This document shows, piece by piece, positions 45,413-54,119 of a stretch of DNA of 64,000 nucleotides. The stretch is from positions 62,001 through 126,000 of the forward strand of contig DLCK01000028.1 of the NCBI GenBank assembly GCA_002480565.1. The letters are read 5' to 3'. Position numbers and translations under genes: made by a program. A model generated the notes under the pieces. That model ran no database searches. It saw only the letters and a program-made list of their open reading frames with translations, and was not told the origin of the DNA. The DNA comes from Phycisphaerales bacterium UBA7800. Its GTDB lineage: Bacteria; Planctomycetota; Phycisphaerae; Phycisphaerales; Phycisphaeraceae. Numbering within the stretch: the first letter of the stretch is position 1; every line of letters begins with the position of its first letter.

Positions 45413-46867
45413 TCAGATTAAGACTTCGGTGCCTGCATCAATTTCAGTCGGCAAGTCCAAATCCTTGAGGTCTTCCGGATCAATGGCTTTGATGTGGCTT
45501 AGTTCGATGACTGCATCGACGGTGCCATCTTCCTTGCGGGGGATGATGACGCCTGCGGTTTGCAGCCAACGAGCAGCGCGTTCGGTCTGACCTTGCTTGC
45601 ATGTTGCCGGGCAGTCCAAGGCACCTTCCTCATCGGCATTTTTGATCGGGCTGAATTCTTCAATACGATCGGTTTCAAGTATGACCGATTCACTGCACAT
45701 CGGCAGGGCATCAAACACAAACGTCTCAAGCTTCACGGCATTGGCAACCTCTGGCTTGATCGTCACGTTGTTGGCTTCGTCCCAGACGGCGACCTTTTTA
45801 TCCGCACGATTGTACGGCAGGGCAAAGCCACCTTCCTGGGTATTGATCCGCTCGATGAAGTCGGTGGCAATGACGTGAATGGCGATGCTGCCACCCTTGT
45901 AGACCAGTTCCCCCTTGTCGTCCACCTTTTCGGCCAACTCATCAGGAAGGTTGGTGTATTCGATGACGGTGGTCTTGCCATCGACTTTGCAGAAGACGCC
46001 GACCTTTTCCTTGGCATAGGCTTTGGGCAACGCCTTGGAAGACATCTCCGCATTGGCCTGAGCATGGAGTCCGATGAACAGGGGATCAATGACTTTCACC
46101 AGTGGGTTGTCGACCTGCACGTAGCTGAGTTGTTCAATACCACGTTCTTTCATGTCAGCAACCGCACCGGATGTGTAGAGGGCTTTGATGGAACCGCCAT
46201 GTCCGTTGGGCGCCATTGCCAGGGTATCGGGTGATTCCAGTAGAGCCTTACCGGTTTTGGCGTCAAAGGCTGGCATCATGCCTTGGGGGAAGATCATGAT
46301 GTTGTCAGGCCGCAGGCCGAAGTTGCCATGCTCTTCAAAAAATGCGCGGGTCGCTGCATCATTGATCGGACTGGTCATGATGTACCAGGGGATGGTGGTG
46401 TTGAATTTTTGCTCGGCCTTGCGGATGAATTCAGCAAAGCAGCAGAACAGCGGAATCTTGCGGATGGCCGTTGCAGGATACGAGCCTTTGGGGCCGTTCC
46501 AACCCAATCGTGTACCTTGCCCGCCTGCGACGGTGAATGCTGCGACTTTGCCATCGCGCAGCAGTTTTTCACCATGCTTTTTGGCTTGCTTGTATTGATC
46601 CGCCAAGTCCTTTGTGGGGATGCGAGGCAGGTAGGGTGCCGGTTCAATGCTATCGGGCTTTTTAAACTCTGGCGTATTGAGTACGTGTGATTGAACAAGT
46701 CGTGTGACTTCAACCCAGTCGACGGATTCAATTTGCCCAAGGAGTTGGTCTTTTTGTTCGTCGGTCAATTCGTCGATGAATTTCAAGACTTGTGATTGAT
46801 CCGCCTTAGTCAATGCAGCTTTTGCGTTTTCCAACCGCTGCTCAATGGTAAGTGTCTGCGTTGCCAT
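45413..46867 (-). CDS. UDP-N-acetylglucosamine pyrophosphorylase-like nucleotidyltransferase (UDPGP family)
   Basis: A 484-residue protein of the eukaryote-like UDPGP family. The nucleotide-binding motif is FTVAGGQGTRLGWNGPKGSYPA, with MTSPINDAATRAFFEEHGNFGL, NGHGGSIKALYTSG and SYVQVDNPLVKVIDPLFIGLHA as further landmarks. It transfers UMP from UTP to a sugar 1-phosphate, most likely GlcNAc-1-P or GalNAc-1-P, supplying UDP-sugar for cell-surface polymers. The family is common in planctomycetes. AGAGAAAG lies upstream of the ATG as a weak ribosome binding site. Confidence 0.9.
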   Translation of the reverse strand: MATQTLTIEQRLENAKAALTKADQSQVLKFIDELTDEQKDQLLGQIESVDWVEVTRLVQSHVLNTPEFKKPDSIEPAPYLPRIPTKDLADQYKQAKKHGEKLLRDGKVAAFTVAGGQGTRLGWNGPKGSYPATAIRKIPLFCCFAEFIRKAEQKFNTTIPWYIMTSPINDAATRAFFEEHGNFGLRPDNIMIFPQGMMPAFDAKTGKALLESPDTLAMAPNGHGGSIKALYTSGAVADMKERGIEQLSYVQVDNPLVKVIDPLFIGLHAQANAEMSSKALPKAYAKEKVGVFCKVDGKTTVIEYTNLPDELAEKVDDKGELVYKGGSIAIHVIATDFIERINTQEGGFALPYNRADKKVAVWDEANNVTIKPEVANAVKLETFVFDALPMCSESVILETDRIEEFSPIKNADEEGALDCPATCKQGQTERAARWLQTAGVIIPRKEDGTVDAVIELSHIKAIDPEDLKDLDLPTEIDAGTEVLI

Positions 46868-46950
46868 GATGAACTTTCTCTTGGTAATGCGTGTTTACAA
46901 ATCCTGGCGGGGATGATATCAGCGACGAGGTTGATGTCGCCTGTTTTGTT

Positions 46951-47685
46951 TTATCCGTTTTGGACTTTGGTTTGCCAGATGGCTTTGCCGACGAAAAACG
47001 GGCCAAGACATTGGAGTAATTCAGAGGTTTGCTTGGTCTTTCGCATGGTCTGGACAACTGCTGAAAGTGGATGCAGATCTTTGCCCATGAGTCCGACGAC
47101 AAAGTCATTGTCATTGCGATCCAGCCCGTGGCATGCCAATCGGATGTCGTGCGCCATATCGTGTGATCCAAACGCCATGCCGATGGTCCCGTGTTCCATG
47201 AGGACGGCACGTTGTTCTTCAGCTGAGAGCTTGTTGAATTCACCTTTGCGACGCAGCGGATACCAGACCGCCCATGGCCAGTCTGGATTGGTCCCCGTGC
47301 GGATGGGACGGTTAAAGAGGACTTCTTCCAAGTCTGGTTCATAACCGATGCTGTAGCTTCTGCCGAACATGGTCAATTCAGGTACCGGGGTAAGCAGGTC
47401 AAAGGGGGCCGCCTTGAGCATGTCTCGCCAGGTGGTGACAAAGAAGTTGGGGTCTTCACTCATCCCTAAAACCGCCACGCCGTTGGGATCGTGAATGTCT
47501 TCGTAAACCGCACCGACGACGCCGTTGTGTTGCATCGCCGCAGCGACCTCACTGCTATCCACACAATCCGTAAATGCCAGGAGTTGGACAAAGAGTCTTC
47601 GGTCCATGGCTTGGGGCTGACCATCAATAGGTGAGCCGTGTTCGCTGATATCAGGTTTTTCGGGCGTCGGTCGTTGTGGGCGCAT
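46951..47685 (-). CDS. chdC: Coproheme decarboxylase (HemQ/ChdC, chlorite dismutase family)
   Basis: A 244-residue protein from ATG 47685, chosen because GGAG sits seven bases upstream; ATG 47697 is in frame. Characteristic segments are AVWYPLRRKGEFNKL with the Tyr that forms the catalytic radical, MEHGTIGMAFG with the likely proximal His, GLDRNDNDFVVGLMGKDLHPLSAVVQTMRKTKQTSE and GPFFVGK. It converts iron-coproporphyrin III to heme b, the last step of the coproporphyrin-dependent heme pathway. The N-terminal 35 residues are a low-complexity Pro/Gln-rich lead. Confidence 0.9.
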   Translation of the reverse strand: MRPQRPTPEKPDISEHGSPIDGQPQAMDRRLFVQLLAFTDCVDSSEVAAAMQHNGVVGAVYEDIHDPNGVAVLGMSEDPNFFVTTWRDMLKAAPFDLLTPVPELTMFGRSYSIGYEPDLEEVLFNRPIRTGTNPDWPWAVWYPLRRKGEFNKLSAEEQRAVLMEHGTIGMAFGSHDMAHDIRLACHGLDRNDNDFVVGLMGKDLHPLSAVVQTMRKTKQTSELLQCLGPFFVGKAIWQTKVQNG

Positions 47686-47761
47686 GCGATTCTCCATGAG
47701 AGTTCAAACAAATGATAAGAGTTGTATCATCGCAAAGTGTGAGCTTTGATTCAACGTCAGT

Positions 47762-49222
47762 TTAATCATCTGTGCGTGGTGGGCGACGGCGTTTGTTATT
47801 TTTTGGTTTTTTCTTGGGGTTTTCACCCTGATTACTGAACGGATTTTCGGATTTAGCAGATTTACCAGGTTTGCCACCCCTGGGTTTTTTGGTCACATTT
47901 TTTTTGCGACGTCGTTGGCTGGGCTTGGCGTTATCGTCAGAGACGGTTTCTTCAGAGGACGTTTTTCCTCTGCCTTTGCCTCGTCCCTTTGAAAGCGGGT
48001 GTCTGGCGCGTTTCTTTTTGCTCTTGGGAACTTTGCTAAAGACCGGCTTGTCATAGGGGTGATACATCTCTTCGATGGACTTATCAACCAGACGTTCGAT
48101 GGCACGCAGTTGCTTTTCATCATCTTCGCTGACAAAGGTGATGGCGGTTCCTTCGGTGCCTGCCCGACCGGTTCGGCCGATGCGGTGAACGTAGGTCTCT
48201 GAATCACCGGGCATGTCGAAGTTAAACACATGCGAAATGTCATCCACATCCACGCCACGGGCAGCAATGTCACTTGCAACCAGTACGTGCAGATCACCAC
48301 GTTTAAACAAGGTCAAAGCCCGAGTCCGTGCATGTTGTGATTTGTCTGCATGAATGGCCTGAGCTTCAATGTTCATGCGGTTAAGCGACTTGGTCAAGCG
48401 ATCGGCTCGGATCTTGGTCCGCGTAAAGACAATCGCACGAGACACGCTGATGTGATGCATCAGGTGACAGAGCAGATCGGCCTTACGGGCATTCTCGACA
48501 AGACAGACATACTGCTTGACGGTTTCAGCTGCACTGGATCGTTGGGGAGCAACCTGGATGGACACCGGGTTACGCAGAATCGCATCGGCCAACTCGGCGA
48601 TGGGCTTGGGCATCGTGGCAGAGAAAAGCAGATTCTGACGCTCGCGGGGCATATACGTGATGATTCTACGGATGTCTTTGACAAAGCCCATGTCGAGCAT
48701 TCGGTCAGCTTCGTCAAGAACCAGGATCTGAATGTCACGCAGATTGACGTGGCCTTGTTCATAGAGATCCATCAAACGACCGGGGGTCGCAATGAGAATA
48801 TCAATGCCTTGCTTGAGTGCTTTAACTTGTGGGTGTTGACTGACACCACCGAAGACGCAGGCGGATTTGAGCTTGGTGTAGTGGCCGTATTCGCGGAAGC
48901 TTTCGTGAATCTGTGCAGCCAGTTCACGTGTCGGTGCAAGGATCAGGGATCGGAGTTTGTGTTGTTGTTTTGCGGGCTTGCCTTGCTGATGTTTCGGGCA
49001 AAGCAGATGCAGGATCGGCAGGGCGAACGCAGCAGTCTTGCCAGTTCCCGTCTGCGCGCAACCCAGCACGTCTTTCTGATCCATGATCACAGGAATGGCC
49101 TGTTCCTGAATGGGGGTTGGCGTTTCATATCCCTGTCGGTGTAGAGCGCGCAGCAGAGGTTCGGCAAGTTTCAGTGTGTCGAAGGTCGGTGGGGTCTGAG
49201 TCAAGTGGTTTGGAACTTTCAA
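47762..49222 (-). CDS. DEAD-box ATP-dependent RNA helicase, RhlE type
   Basis: A 486-residue helicase. Motifs in order: Q motif TPTPIQEQAIPVI, AQTGTGKTAAFALPIL, PTRELAAQI, TPGRLMDL, VLDEADRMLDMGF, SATMP, then IVFTRTK, ASDIAARGVDVDDISHV and HRIGRTGRAG. The last 100 residues are a Lys/Arg-rich tail that would bind RNA. The start is TTG 49222, as no ATG occurs in frame before the Q motif. RhlE proteins act in ribosome assembly and RNA turnover, often in the cold. Confidence 0.94.
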   Translation of the reverse strand: MKVPNHLTQTPPTFDTLKLAEPLLRALHRQGYETPTPIQEQAIPVIMDQKDVLGCAQTGTGKTAAFALPILHLLCPKHQQGKPAKQQHKLRSLILAPTRELAAQIHESFREYGHYTKLKSACVFGGVSQHPQVKALKQGIDILIATPGRLMDLYEQGHVNLRDIQILVLDEADRMLDMGFVKDIRRIITYMPRERQNLLFSATMPKPIAELADAILRNPVSIQVAPQRSSAAETVKQYVCLVENARKADLLCHLMHHISVSRAIVFTRTKIRADRLTKSLNRMNIEAQAIHADKSQHARTRALTLFKRGDLHVLVASDIAARGVDVDDISHVFNFDMPGDSETYVHRIGRTGRAGTEGTAITFVSEDDEKQLRAIERLVDKSIEEMYHPYDKPVFSKVPKSKKKRARHPLSKGRGKGRGKTSSEETVSDDNAKPSQRRRKKNVTKKPRGGKPGKSAKSENPFSNQGENPKKKPKNNKRRRPPRTDD

Positions 49223-49253
49223 AAATACTAATCAAGTTTCGGACAAGCGGTGC

Positions 49254-49282
49254 ATCATACCTGATTTAAAAGATATCTGTAA
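49254..49282 (-). promoter_or_regulatory. Promoter of the DEAD-box helicase gene
   Basis: On the minus strand TTACAG (49277-49282) and TATGAT (49254-49259) are separated by 17 bases. Transcription would start near 49247, about 25 bases before the TTG start codon. Confidence 0.55.
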
Positions 49283-49299
49283 TAAAACTGTAAAAGTGT

Positions 49300-49328
49300 T
49301 TGGAAGTTTCGTCCGTAAATGTTACACT
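49300..49328 (+). promoter_or_regulatory. Promoter of the structured leader and pseudopilin gene
   Basis: TTGGAA (49300-49305) and TACACT (49323-49328) have a 17-base spacer. The predicted first transcribed base is near 49335-49336, exactly where the first long helix begins. It is divergent from the helicase promoter 18 bases away. Confidence 0.55.
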
Positions 49329-49335
49329 TGTACCA

Positions 49336-49615
49336 GTTCTGTGCAGCAGAATCGTCATGCAAAGTGACAACGACTGCTGATGCCGCCTGAGGGGGTGGTT
49401 GAGCAGGCCCTTGCACAGAACCGTCATGCAGATGTAGCTTTACATCTGTCCGGCACCGCGATGTGATGTCATTAAATGATGGCATTGCTATGGAAAAAGC
49501 AACTGTTTGCTGATGAGCCCATCCGGTAGGACTGACAGTCTAAAATGCTGTCGGTTCGAATGGAAATGCAGTTGCACCTGCCGGTGATCAAAGGTCGTTT
49601 TTGACCATGTCACCG
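49336..49615 (+). ncRNA. Candidate structured 5' leader RNA / cis-regulatory element
   Basis: Between the divergent helicase and the pseudopilin start codon (49223-49606, no coding sequence) the plus strand folds into consecutive helices. (1) GTTCTGTGCA (49336-49345) pairs with TGCACAGAAC (49412-49421) and encloses two hairpins (GCAG...CTGC with inner TCGTCA/TGAC-CGA pairs, and GCCTG/CAGGC). (2) CAGATGTA/TACATCTG at 49429-49448. (3) A ten-pair hairpin at 49463-49488. (4) GCAACTG (49499-49505) with CAGTTGC (49569-49575), enclosing CCAT/ATGG and ACTGACAG/CTGTCGGT. (5) CGGTGA/TCACCG and GGTC/GACC at 49582-49615, which contain the ATG at 49607. Several G-U pairs are valid only on the plus strand. 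No known riboswitch core was recognised. Confidence 0.6.
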
Positions 49616-50407
49616 TTTATCTGCAAAAAATCTGACACGACTCTCACGCATCACCATAGTGGGTTTACGCTCATTGAACTGTTGGTGTCGATCTCCATCA
49701 TTACCTTGATGATCTCCATTCTCCAGCCGACACTGCATGCTGCGCGGGAGCAGGCACGCAGACGGCTATGTGAAAATTCGCTCAGACAATTGGCGATTGC
49801 ATGGACTGTTTTCCCTACGGATCACAATCAACTTTTAGTTAATTCATTGCCCGATGACACCGACGGGTGGGTCAAACGGGGGGCAGGTTGGGACCCCATC
49901 AAAGAGGGGAAGCTTTACCCGTACGTCCGAATCACAGAAGTTTGGCATTGTCCGTCGGACCCCACGGGCAATGAACGAAGCTACAGCATTGCTGCACCGC
50001 TGCATGGCGAGCATTGGGACAGGCATCTGTCTGATCCCAACCATTCATGGGCACAATTCGGGACTGACAATTTCGAAGACATCATCATCCCATCATCACA
50101 ATTACTTGCATTGGAAGAACTCGATGCACGTGGTTGGAATATCGGCTCATGGATTATGTACGTACGCGATGGGCAGAAATACAGCTGGATCGACTACATG
50201 GCTCAGTTCCATTATCGCGGGACGTCGCTTTCATTTGCTGATGGCCATGTCCAGTTTGAATACTGGCAGGACAACGACACCAACTTCGCTTCTCAAAACG
50301 AATTGTTTTTCCTCACCGACCCCGGCAGTGAAGATTGGCTTAAGGTCCGTAACTGGTATCGCAATCTGCAGTCCACAGCTGACGTCAAACAATCGGTCGC
50401 ACCATAA
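49607..50407 (+). CDS. Prepilin-type pseudopilin with H-X9-DG signature, structured leader
   Basis: ATG 49607 gives a 266-residue protein; AAAGG lies 14 bases upstream, farther than usual, and both it and the ATG are inside a hairpin. The class III signal is SGFTLIELLVSISIITLMISILQPTL with canonical Gly-Phe at the cleavage site and Glu at mature position 5. HYRGTSLSFADG near residue 205 is the H-X9-DG signature. An FHA-domain protein gene follows after 15 bases. Unlike the other two pseudopilins in the window, this one is not beside a sugar regulator or glycan-degrading enzyme. Confidence 0.87.
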   Translation: MSPFICKKSDTTLTHHHSGFTLIELLVSISIITLMISILQPTLHAAREQARRRLCENSLRQLAIAWTVFPTDHNQLLVNSLPDDTDGWVKRGAGWDPIKEGKLYPYVRITEVWHCPSDPTGNERSYSIAAPLHGEHWDRHLSDPNHSWAQFGTDNFEDIIIPSSQLLALEELDARGWNIGSWIMYVRDGQKYSWIDYMAQFHYRGTSLSFADGHVQFEYWQDNDTNFASQNELFFLTDPGSEDWLKVRNWYRNLQSTADVKQSVAP

Positions 50408-50422
50408 AGTAAGGAAACGCTC

Positions 50423-51610
50423 ATGCCTGTTTTATTGGCCAGCTATAAAAACAAGACCGCCGGATTTGTACTGCGTGAAAACAAAAAGCAAATCACCATC
50501 GGCCGTGATCCAGGCAATGATATGCCCTTGCCCATGTCGCGGGTCTCACGTGTACATGCAACGCTCACGTGCAAAAATCATGAATGGTTTATCCGTGACC
50601 TTGGATCGTTTAACGGGACGAAAATCAATAACGTCCGCGTTAAAGGCAGATCAGCCATCAAACCCGGTGACCGACTGAGACTGGGTAACGTGCGACTCCA
50701 GTTTATGGACACGGACAAAATCCCAGAGGGTATCAAACGCCTCAAGGACCGACGTGACAATACCGAACGAGTCAAATTCAAATGCAAATACTGCAGCCAA
50801 TCCCTCAAGGCCATGGCAAGAGATGCCGGTCGTCGTGTGCAATGTCATCACTGCGACCAAGTCGTCCATGTGCCAGGTCATGTCGTTGGCAAAAGCAAAA
50901 AAAACAAGCAAACCCAACGTCCTGAAAATCCACTATTGCTCATGCAGGATGATTGTCATCAGTCGCAGATGATGATGTCACCCAAAATCAATGAGAAGGC
51001 TCAAGAACATATCGCATTGGATGATGTGCATGATGAGTTGGCAGCAGTACAACCCCAAACCTCTGTTGCCAACAAAGAAGCTGCAGTGGATCAGGCGCAG
51101 GCAATGCGTCAGTTGCGACGAGCTGAAGTTAAGCGTGAACTATTCAGAGATGATCGGAATGTGGTTGAAAAACTGTACAGCAAAGCACTCATCAGTTTCG
51201 TGCTTCAGTACAGCAAACTCAAAGACCCGTCATTCCCAGTACATCGTTGGCATGTGGCAGCGATGTTCATGGTCCTGGTCTGCTTCATGTCGATCCGGAT
51301 GATTTTAGGCGGTGGTGGTCCGACTGTGGCTGAAGCTGCACCATCTGAATTTACGGTCACCTGTTTGAGTTGTGATCATCAAAGTCACATGAAGCTTGAT
51401 CGATTTGAGCAACTCTCGTTTTATATGATGCATCCTGACTCCTATGGGCAGAAGTATCCCGGCCAGACGATTCCTGATCCGTCGGTCTGTTCAGACTGTG
51501 GCATCACGCATACAGCATTAAGACTGACTGTTGATCCGGATACCGGTCAGCGACAGGTCGTTGCCTTAACAGACAAAGACAATGATTTGCAGTTGGCCAA
51601 AGCACAATAA
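50423..51610 (+). CDS. FHA-domain membrane protein with Cys-pair zinc-ribbon-like motifs
   Basis: A 395-residue protein with AAGGAAA before the ATG. Residues about 20-100 form an FHA phosphothreonine-binding domain (ITIGRDPGNDMPLP, SRVHATL, DLGSFNGTKINN). A zinc-ribbon-like CKYC...CHHC pair follows at about 115-140, then a charged region, one membrane helix at about 275-297 and a second Cys-pair motif (CLSCDH...CSDCGITH). FHA domains read Ser/Thr-kinase phosphorylation. With a single membrane helix between them, the two Cys-pair motifs should be on opposite sides of the membrane. It is probably in one operon with the pseudopilin. Confidence 0.88.
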   Translation: MPVLLASYKNKTAGFVLRENKKQITIGRDPGNDMPLPMSRVSRVHATLTCKNHEWFIRDLGSFNGTKINNVRVKGRSAIKPGDRLRLGNVRLQFMDTDKIPEGIKRLKDRRDNTERVKFKCKYCSQSLKAMARDAGRRVQCHHCDQVVHVPGHVVGKSKKNKQTQRPENPLLLMQDDCHQSQMMMSPKINEKAQEHIALDDVHDELAAVQPQTSVANKEAAVDQAQAMRQLRRAEVKRELFRDDRNVVEKLYSKALISFVLQYSKLKDPSFPVHRWHVAAMFMVLVCFMSIRMILGGGGPTVAEAAPSEFTVTCLSCDHQSHMKLDRFEQLSFYMMHPDSYGQKYPGQTIPDPSVCSDCGITHTALRLTVDPDTGQRQVVALTDKDNDLQLAKAQ

Positions 51611-51662
51611 ACGGACATCCATTTCATTATTGCATCTTTATCCGATGCGACTGATATATAAA

Positions 51663-51705
51663 AAAGCCCTGGTCCCGAGGGGGGTGACCAGGGCTTTGAT
51701 TTTAT
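51663..51705. terminator. Bidirectional rho-independent terminator
   Basis: AAAGCCCTGGTC and GACCAGGGCTTT form a perfect 12-bp stem with A- and T-rich flanks on both sides. It lies between the convergent FHA and sialate O-acetylesterase genes and can serve both. Confidence 0.93.
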
Positions 51706-51728
51706 ATTAGGTCTGATGTTTGATTTGA

Positions 51729-53921
51729 TTAATCAGCGGGCAGCACTAAAACACGCAGTCGCTTGACGGTGTAATTTTTGCCAGCATTGCTGAATGTCCA
51801 GTCGGGATGAGCACCTGAACTGTTGCCAATCCCCATGTCTGCGTTATTACCGTTGGTCCATTTGTTAAGTGCAAAGATGGTTTGCTTCAACTTGGTGTTG
51901 TGAACCTGCATACAGCCATAACCGTTTTGCGGTTGGGATATCTGATCTCCAAAATCGTACTTGCTGCTGCTGGCACCGGGGACGTTCTTGGCATTGCCAC
52001 CGCCGTAGTTGTTGGGCCAGAACTCGATATTGCCTTCAACACCATTGCCCGTTTTAAGTCCTTCGACATTGCTGTAAATGTTGAGGTTTTTTACAGGCAT
52101 TTGAAACTCAGCTTTGGTACCGAACTTGGGGATGCCGATCTTGCCTGCATCATCGGTGAAGGCGTCCATTGAGACGTAGACCCATTTGAGATCTTCGAGC
52201 GTATTGCCTAATTCAAGGTAATAGGCGATGCGACTGAATTTACCGGTATAGCCCGTGGTGTTATTCACATCATAATTTACGTTCTGGTCGAGCTTGGTCA
52301 GATCCATGTCATACATCAGTTGGAACTTGGTGCTTTCCTCGACGTTCTTGGAAAGGTTGTCCCACTTGGGCATTTCACCGGCCATGAACGTTTGAGCAGG
52401 AAGGCCTTCTTTGTTCATAAGGTTTGGCGTTGCCAATTTGTGATAGGCAAAGCGAACGATGCATGGTGCGGTGAGACCTTCTGCGGTGAGTTCGATGCTG
52501 TCAGTGCCGACGATGGTTGCTTTGGCATCGGTCCATGTTTTTTCTGCTGAACCGATTTGGAATTCATTGATGGGTTGGTCATCGCGTGCTGCCAAACCTG
52601 AACCGACATGGTCAAAGGTGACAACGAGTTTATCGCCATCTTGTTTGAAGCTTTTGAAGACCGGGCCATGATAGACGATACCGGTTTTGCCATAGTCTTT
52701 GACCAATGCAAAGTTGGCAAGGCGTTTACCGACGTCCTGTTTGTTTTTGGGATGAATGTCTTTGAGGTTACCAATGTCGGAGACAACCACCATGCCGGTG
52801 TTGGGGATTTGCTTTTCAATTTCAGCTTGGGCAACCCAGAAGTCAGCCAGACGTTTGGGGTCTTCACTGCCGTATTGGTAGGGTGCAATTTGGACATAGT
52901 AGTAGGGCAGGTCTTTGATGCCCCAGACTTGTCGCCAACCTTCGACGAGTGCTTTGGTTTTATCGACGTAGCGCATGCCTTCGCCGTGATTGGATTCGCC
53001 TTGATACCAGATGCTGCCTTTGATCGCGAAGGGGACCAGCGGGTTGACCATGCCGTTGTAGAGCATCGTCGGAGACTGGTGGCTGGTGTAGGGTTGAATT
53101 TGTTTTGGATACGACGGGGGAGTTGAGATGGTTTTTTGTGCAGTCACTTCTGCTTTGGAAGCATCAAGCCAGCTGTTGACTGCATTGAGATAGGCATCGG
53201 CAACTGCTTTGTACTGTTGGGACGTAGGGTCTTTGACCAGTACATCTTCGTAAATGTCATTTGTTTCAGTGACGATTTTAAAGCCGATGCGTGGTGTCCA
53301 CGGTTCGATGCGTGTGCCACCCCATGAGCAGTTAAGCAGTCCAATGGGGACATTAAGCTCAGCTTGGAGATGGCGAGCAAAGAAGTATCCGACGGCGGTG
53401 TAATTTGCGACCGTCTCAGGACTGCACACAGTCCACTTGGCATCTTTGAATGCCTCTTGAGGCATCATCTGCGGATTACGTGCAGGCTTGATGTGTCGAA
53501 TCAGTGGGTGCTTGGCATTGGCGATTTCCTGATCAGGATTATTCGAACGTGACACAGTCCATTCCATGTTTGACTGTCCGGAACAAAGCCAGACTTCGCC
53601 GACAAGGACATCACTGAGTGTCAGGGTTTGGTCACCACTTGATACTTTCAACTCAGCCGATTCAGCAGAAGCTTTAAGTGGTGCGAAGGCCGTCTGCCAT
53701 TTACCAGATGCGTCGGCTTTGGCGTTGAGTGTCTGGCCGGCAAAGGTGATGGTGACATCACTACCGGGTGCTGCCCAACCCCAGATAGGGGCTTTGACTG
53801 CTTGTTGAAGCACCATGTGATCAGAGAAAACCAGTGGTAGTTTAAGCTCCTGTGCATTGACTGTTGTAGCCAGCAGCATGACTGCTAAGAGGCTGATAGT
53901 TTGAAAAAGGGTGCGCGTCAT
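51729..53921 (-). CDS. Secreted sialate O-acetylesterase with C-terminal carbohydrate-binding-like domain
   Basis: ATG 53921 with AAAGG upstream gives 730 residues and a signal peptide ending in VNAQ. The N-terminal sandwich is followed by the SGNH domain: WLCSGQSNMEW with the nucleophile Ser, IWYQGES, and DIHPKNKQDVGKRLA with Asp and His. Residues about 545-730 form an added beta-rich domain (FQLMYDMDL...YTVKRLRVLVLPAD) that resembles carbohydrate-binding or PA14-like sandwiches and is absent from the shorter family members. The enzyme should deacetylate glycans outside the cell. It is a paralogue of the partial gene at 1-1443. Confidence 0.9.
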   Translation of the reverse strand: MTRTLFQTISLLAVMLLATTVNAQELKLPLVFSDHMVLQQAVKAPIWGWAAPGSDVTITFAGQTLNAKADASGKWQTAFAPLKASAESAELKVSSGDQTLTLSDVLVGEVWLCSGQSNMEWTVSRSNNPDQEIANAKHPLIRHIKPARNPQMMPQEAFKDAKWTVCSPETVANYTAVGYFFARHLQAELNVPIGLLNCSWGGTRIEPWTPRIGFKIVTETNDIYEDVLVKDPTSQQYKAVADAYLNAVNSWLDASKAEVTAQKTISTPPSYPKQIQPYTSHQSPTMLYNGMVNPLVPFAIKGSIWYQGESNHGEGMRYVDKTKALVEGWRQVWGIKDLPYYYVQIAPYQYGSEDPKRLADFWVAQAEIEKQIPNTGMVVVSDIGNLKDIHPKNKQDVGKRLANFALVKDYGKTGIVYHGPVFKSFKQDGDKLVVTFDHVGSGLAARDDQPINEFQIGSAEKTWTDAKATIVGTDSIELTAEGLTAPCIVRFAYHKLATPNLMNKEGLPAQTFMAGEMPKWDNLSKNVEESTKFQLMYDMDLTKLDQNVNYDVNNTTGYTGKFSRIAYYLELGNTLEDLKWVYVSMDAFTDDAGKIGIPKFGTKAEFQMPVKNLNIYSNVEGLKTGNGVEGNIEFWPNNYGGGNAKNVPGASSSKYDFGDQISQPQNGYGCMQVHNTKLKQTIFALNKWTNGNNADMGIGNSSGAHPDWTFSNAGKNYTVKRLRVLVLPAD

Positions 53922-54035
53922 CAATGGACCTTTCGAGTGAAACAAATTGTATGGGTGGATTCCGAGTTAAACATCGTACCCATGAGTGCGATGAATTTCA
54001 TCCGAGTATGCGAATATTTTGTTCCAAAATGAATA

Positions 54036-54072
54036 ATAAAAAACAGTGACACCGCAAATGGATGCCACTGTT
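54036..54072 (-). terminator. Rho-independent terminator of the first jelly-roll-like gene
   Basis: On the minus strand AACAGTG...CACTGTT with additional inner pairs, followed by TTTTTT. It lies 48 bases past the stop of the gene at 54120-54689. Confidence 0.85.
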
Positions 54073-54119
54073 GATGATTATGAATTGAGTCTGGTTTTCA
54101 GGTTTCAGAATAACTGAAA

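Noticed and set aside
49255..49485. 76-codon minus-strand frame in the helicase-pseudopilin gap
   Set aside because: It overlaps both divergent promoters and the hairpin region, lacks a ribosome binding site and has no protein-like composition.
49510..49517. CTGATGAG resembling a hammerhead ribozyme core
   Set aside because: No GAAA in the required position and no third stem with a cleavage site.
49523..49530. CCGGTAGG resembling part of a c-di-GMP-I (GEMM) riboswitch
   Set aside because: The rest of the GEMM core, such as GGGACGCAAAGC, is missing.
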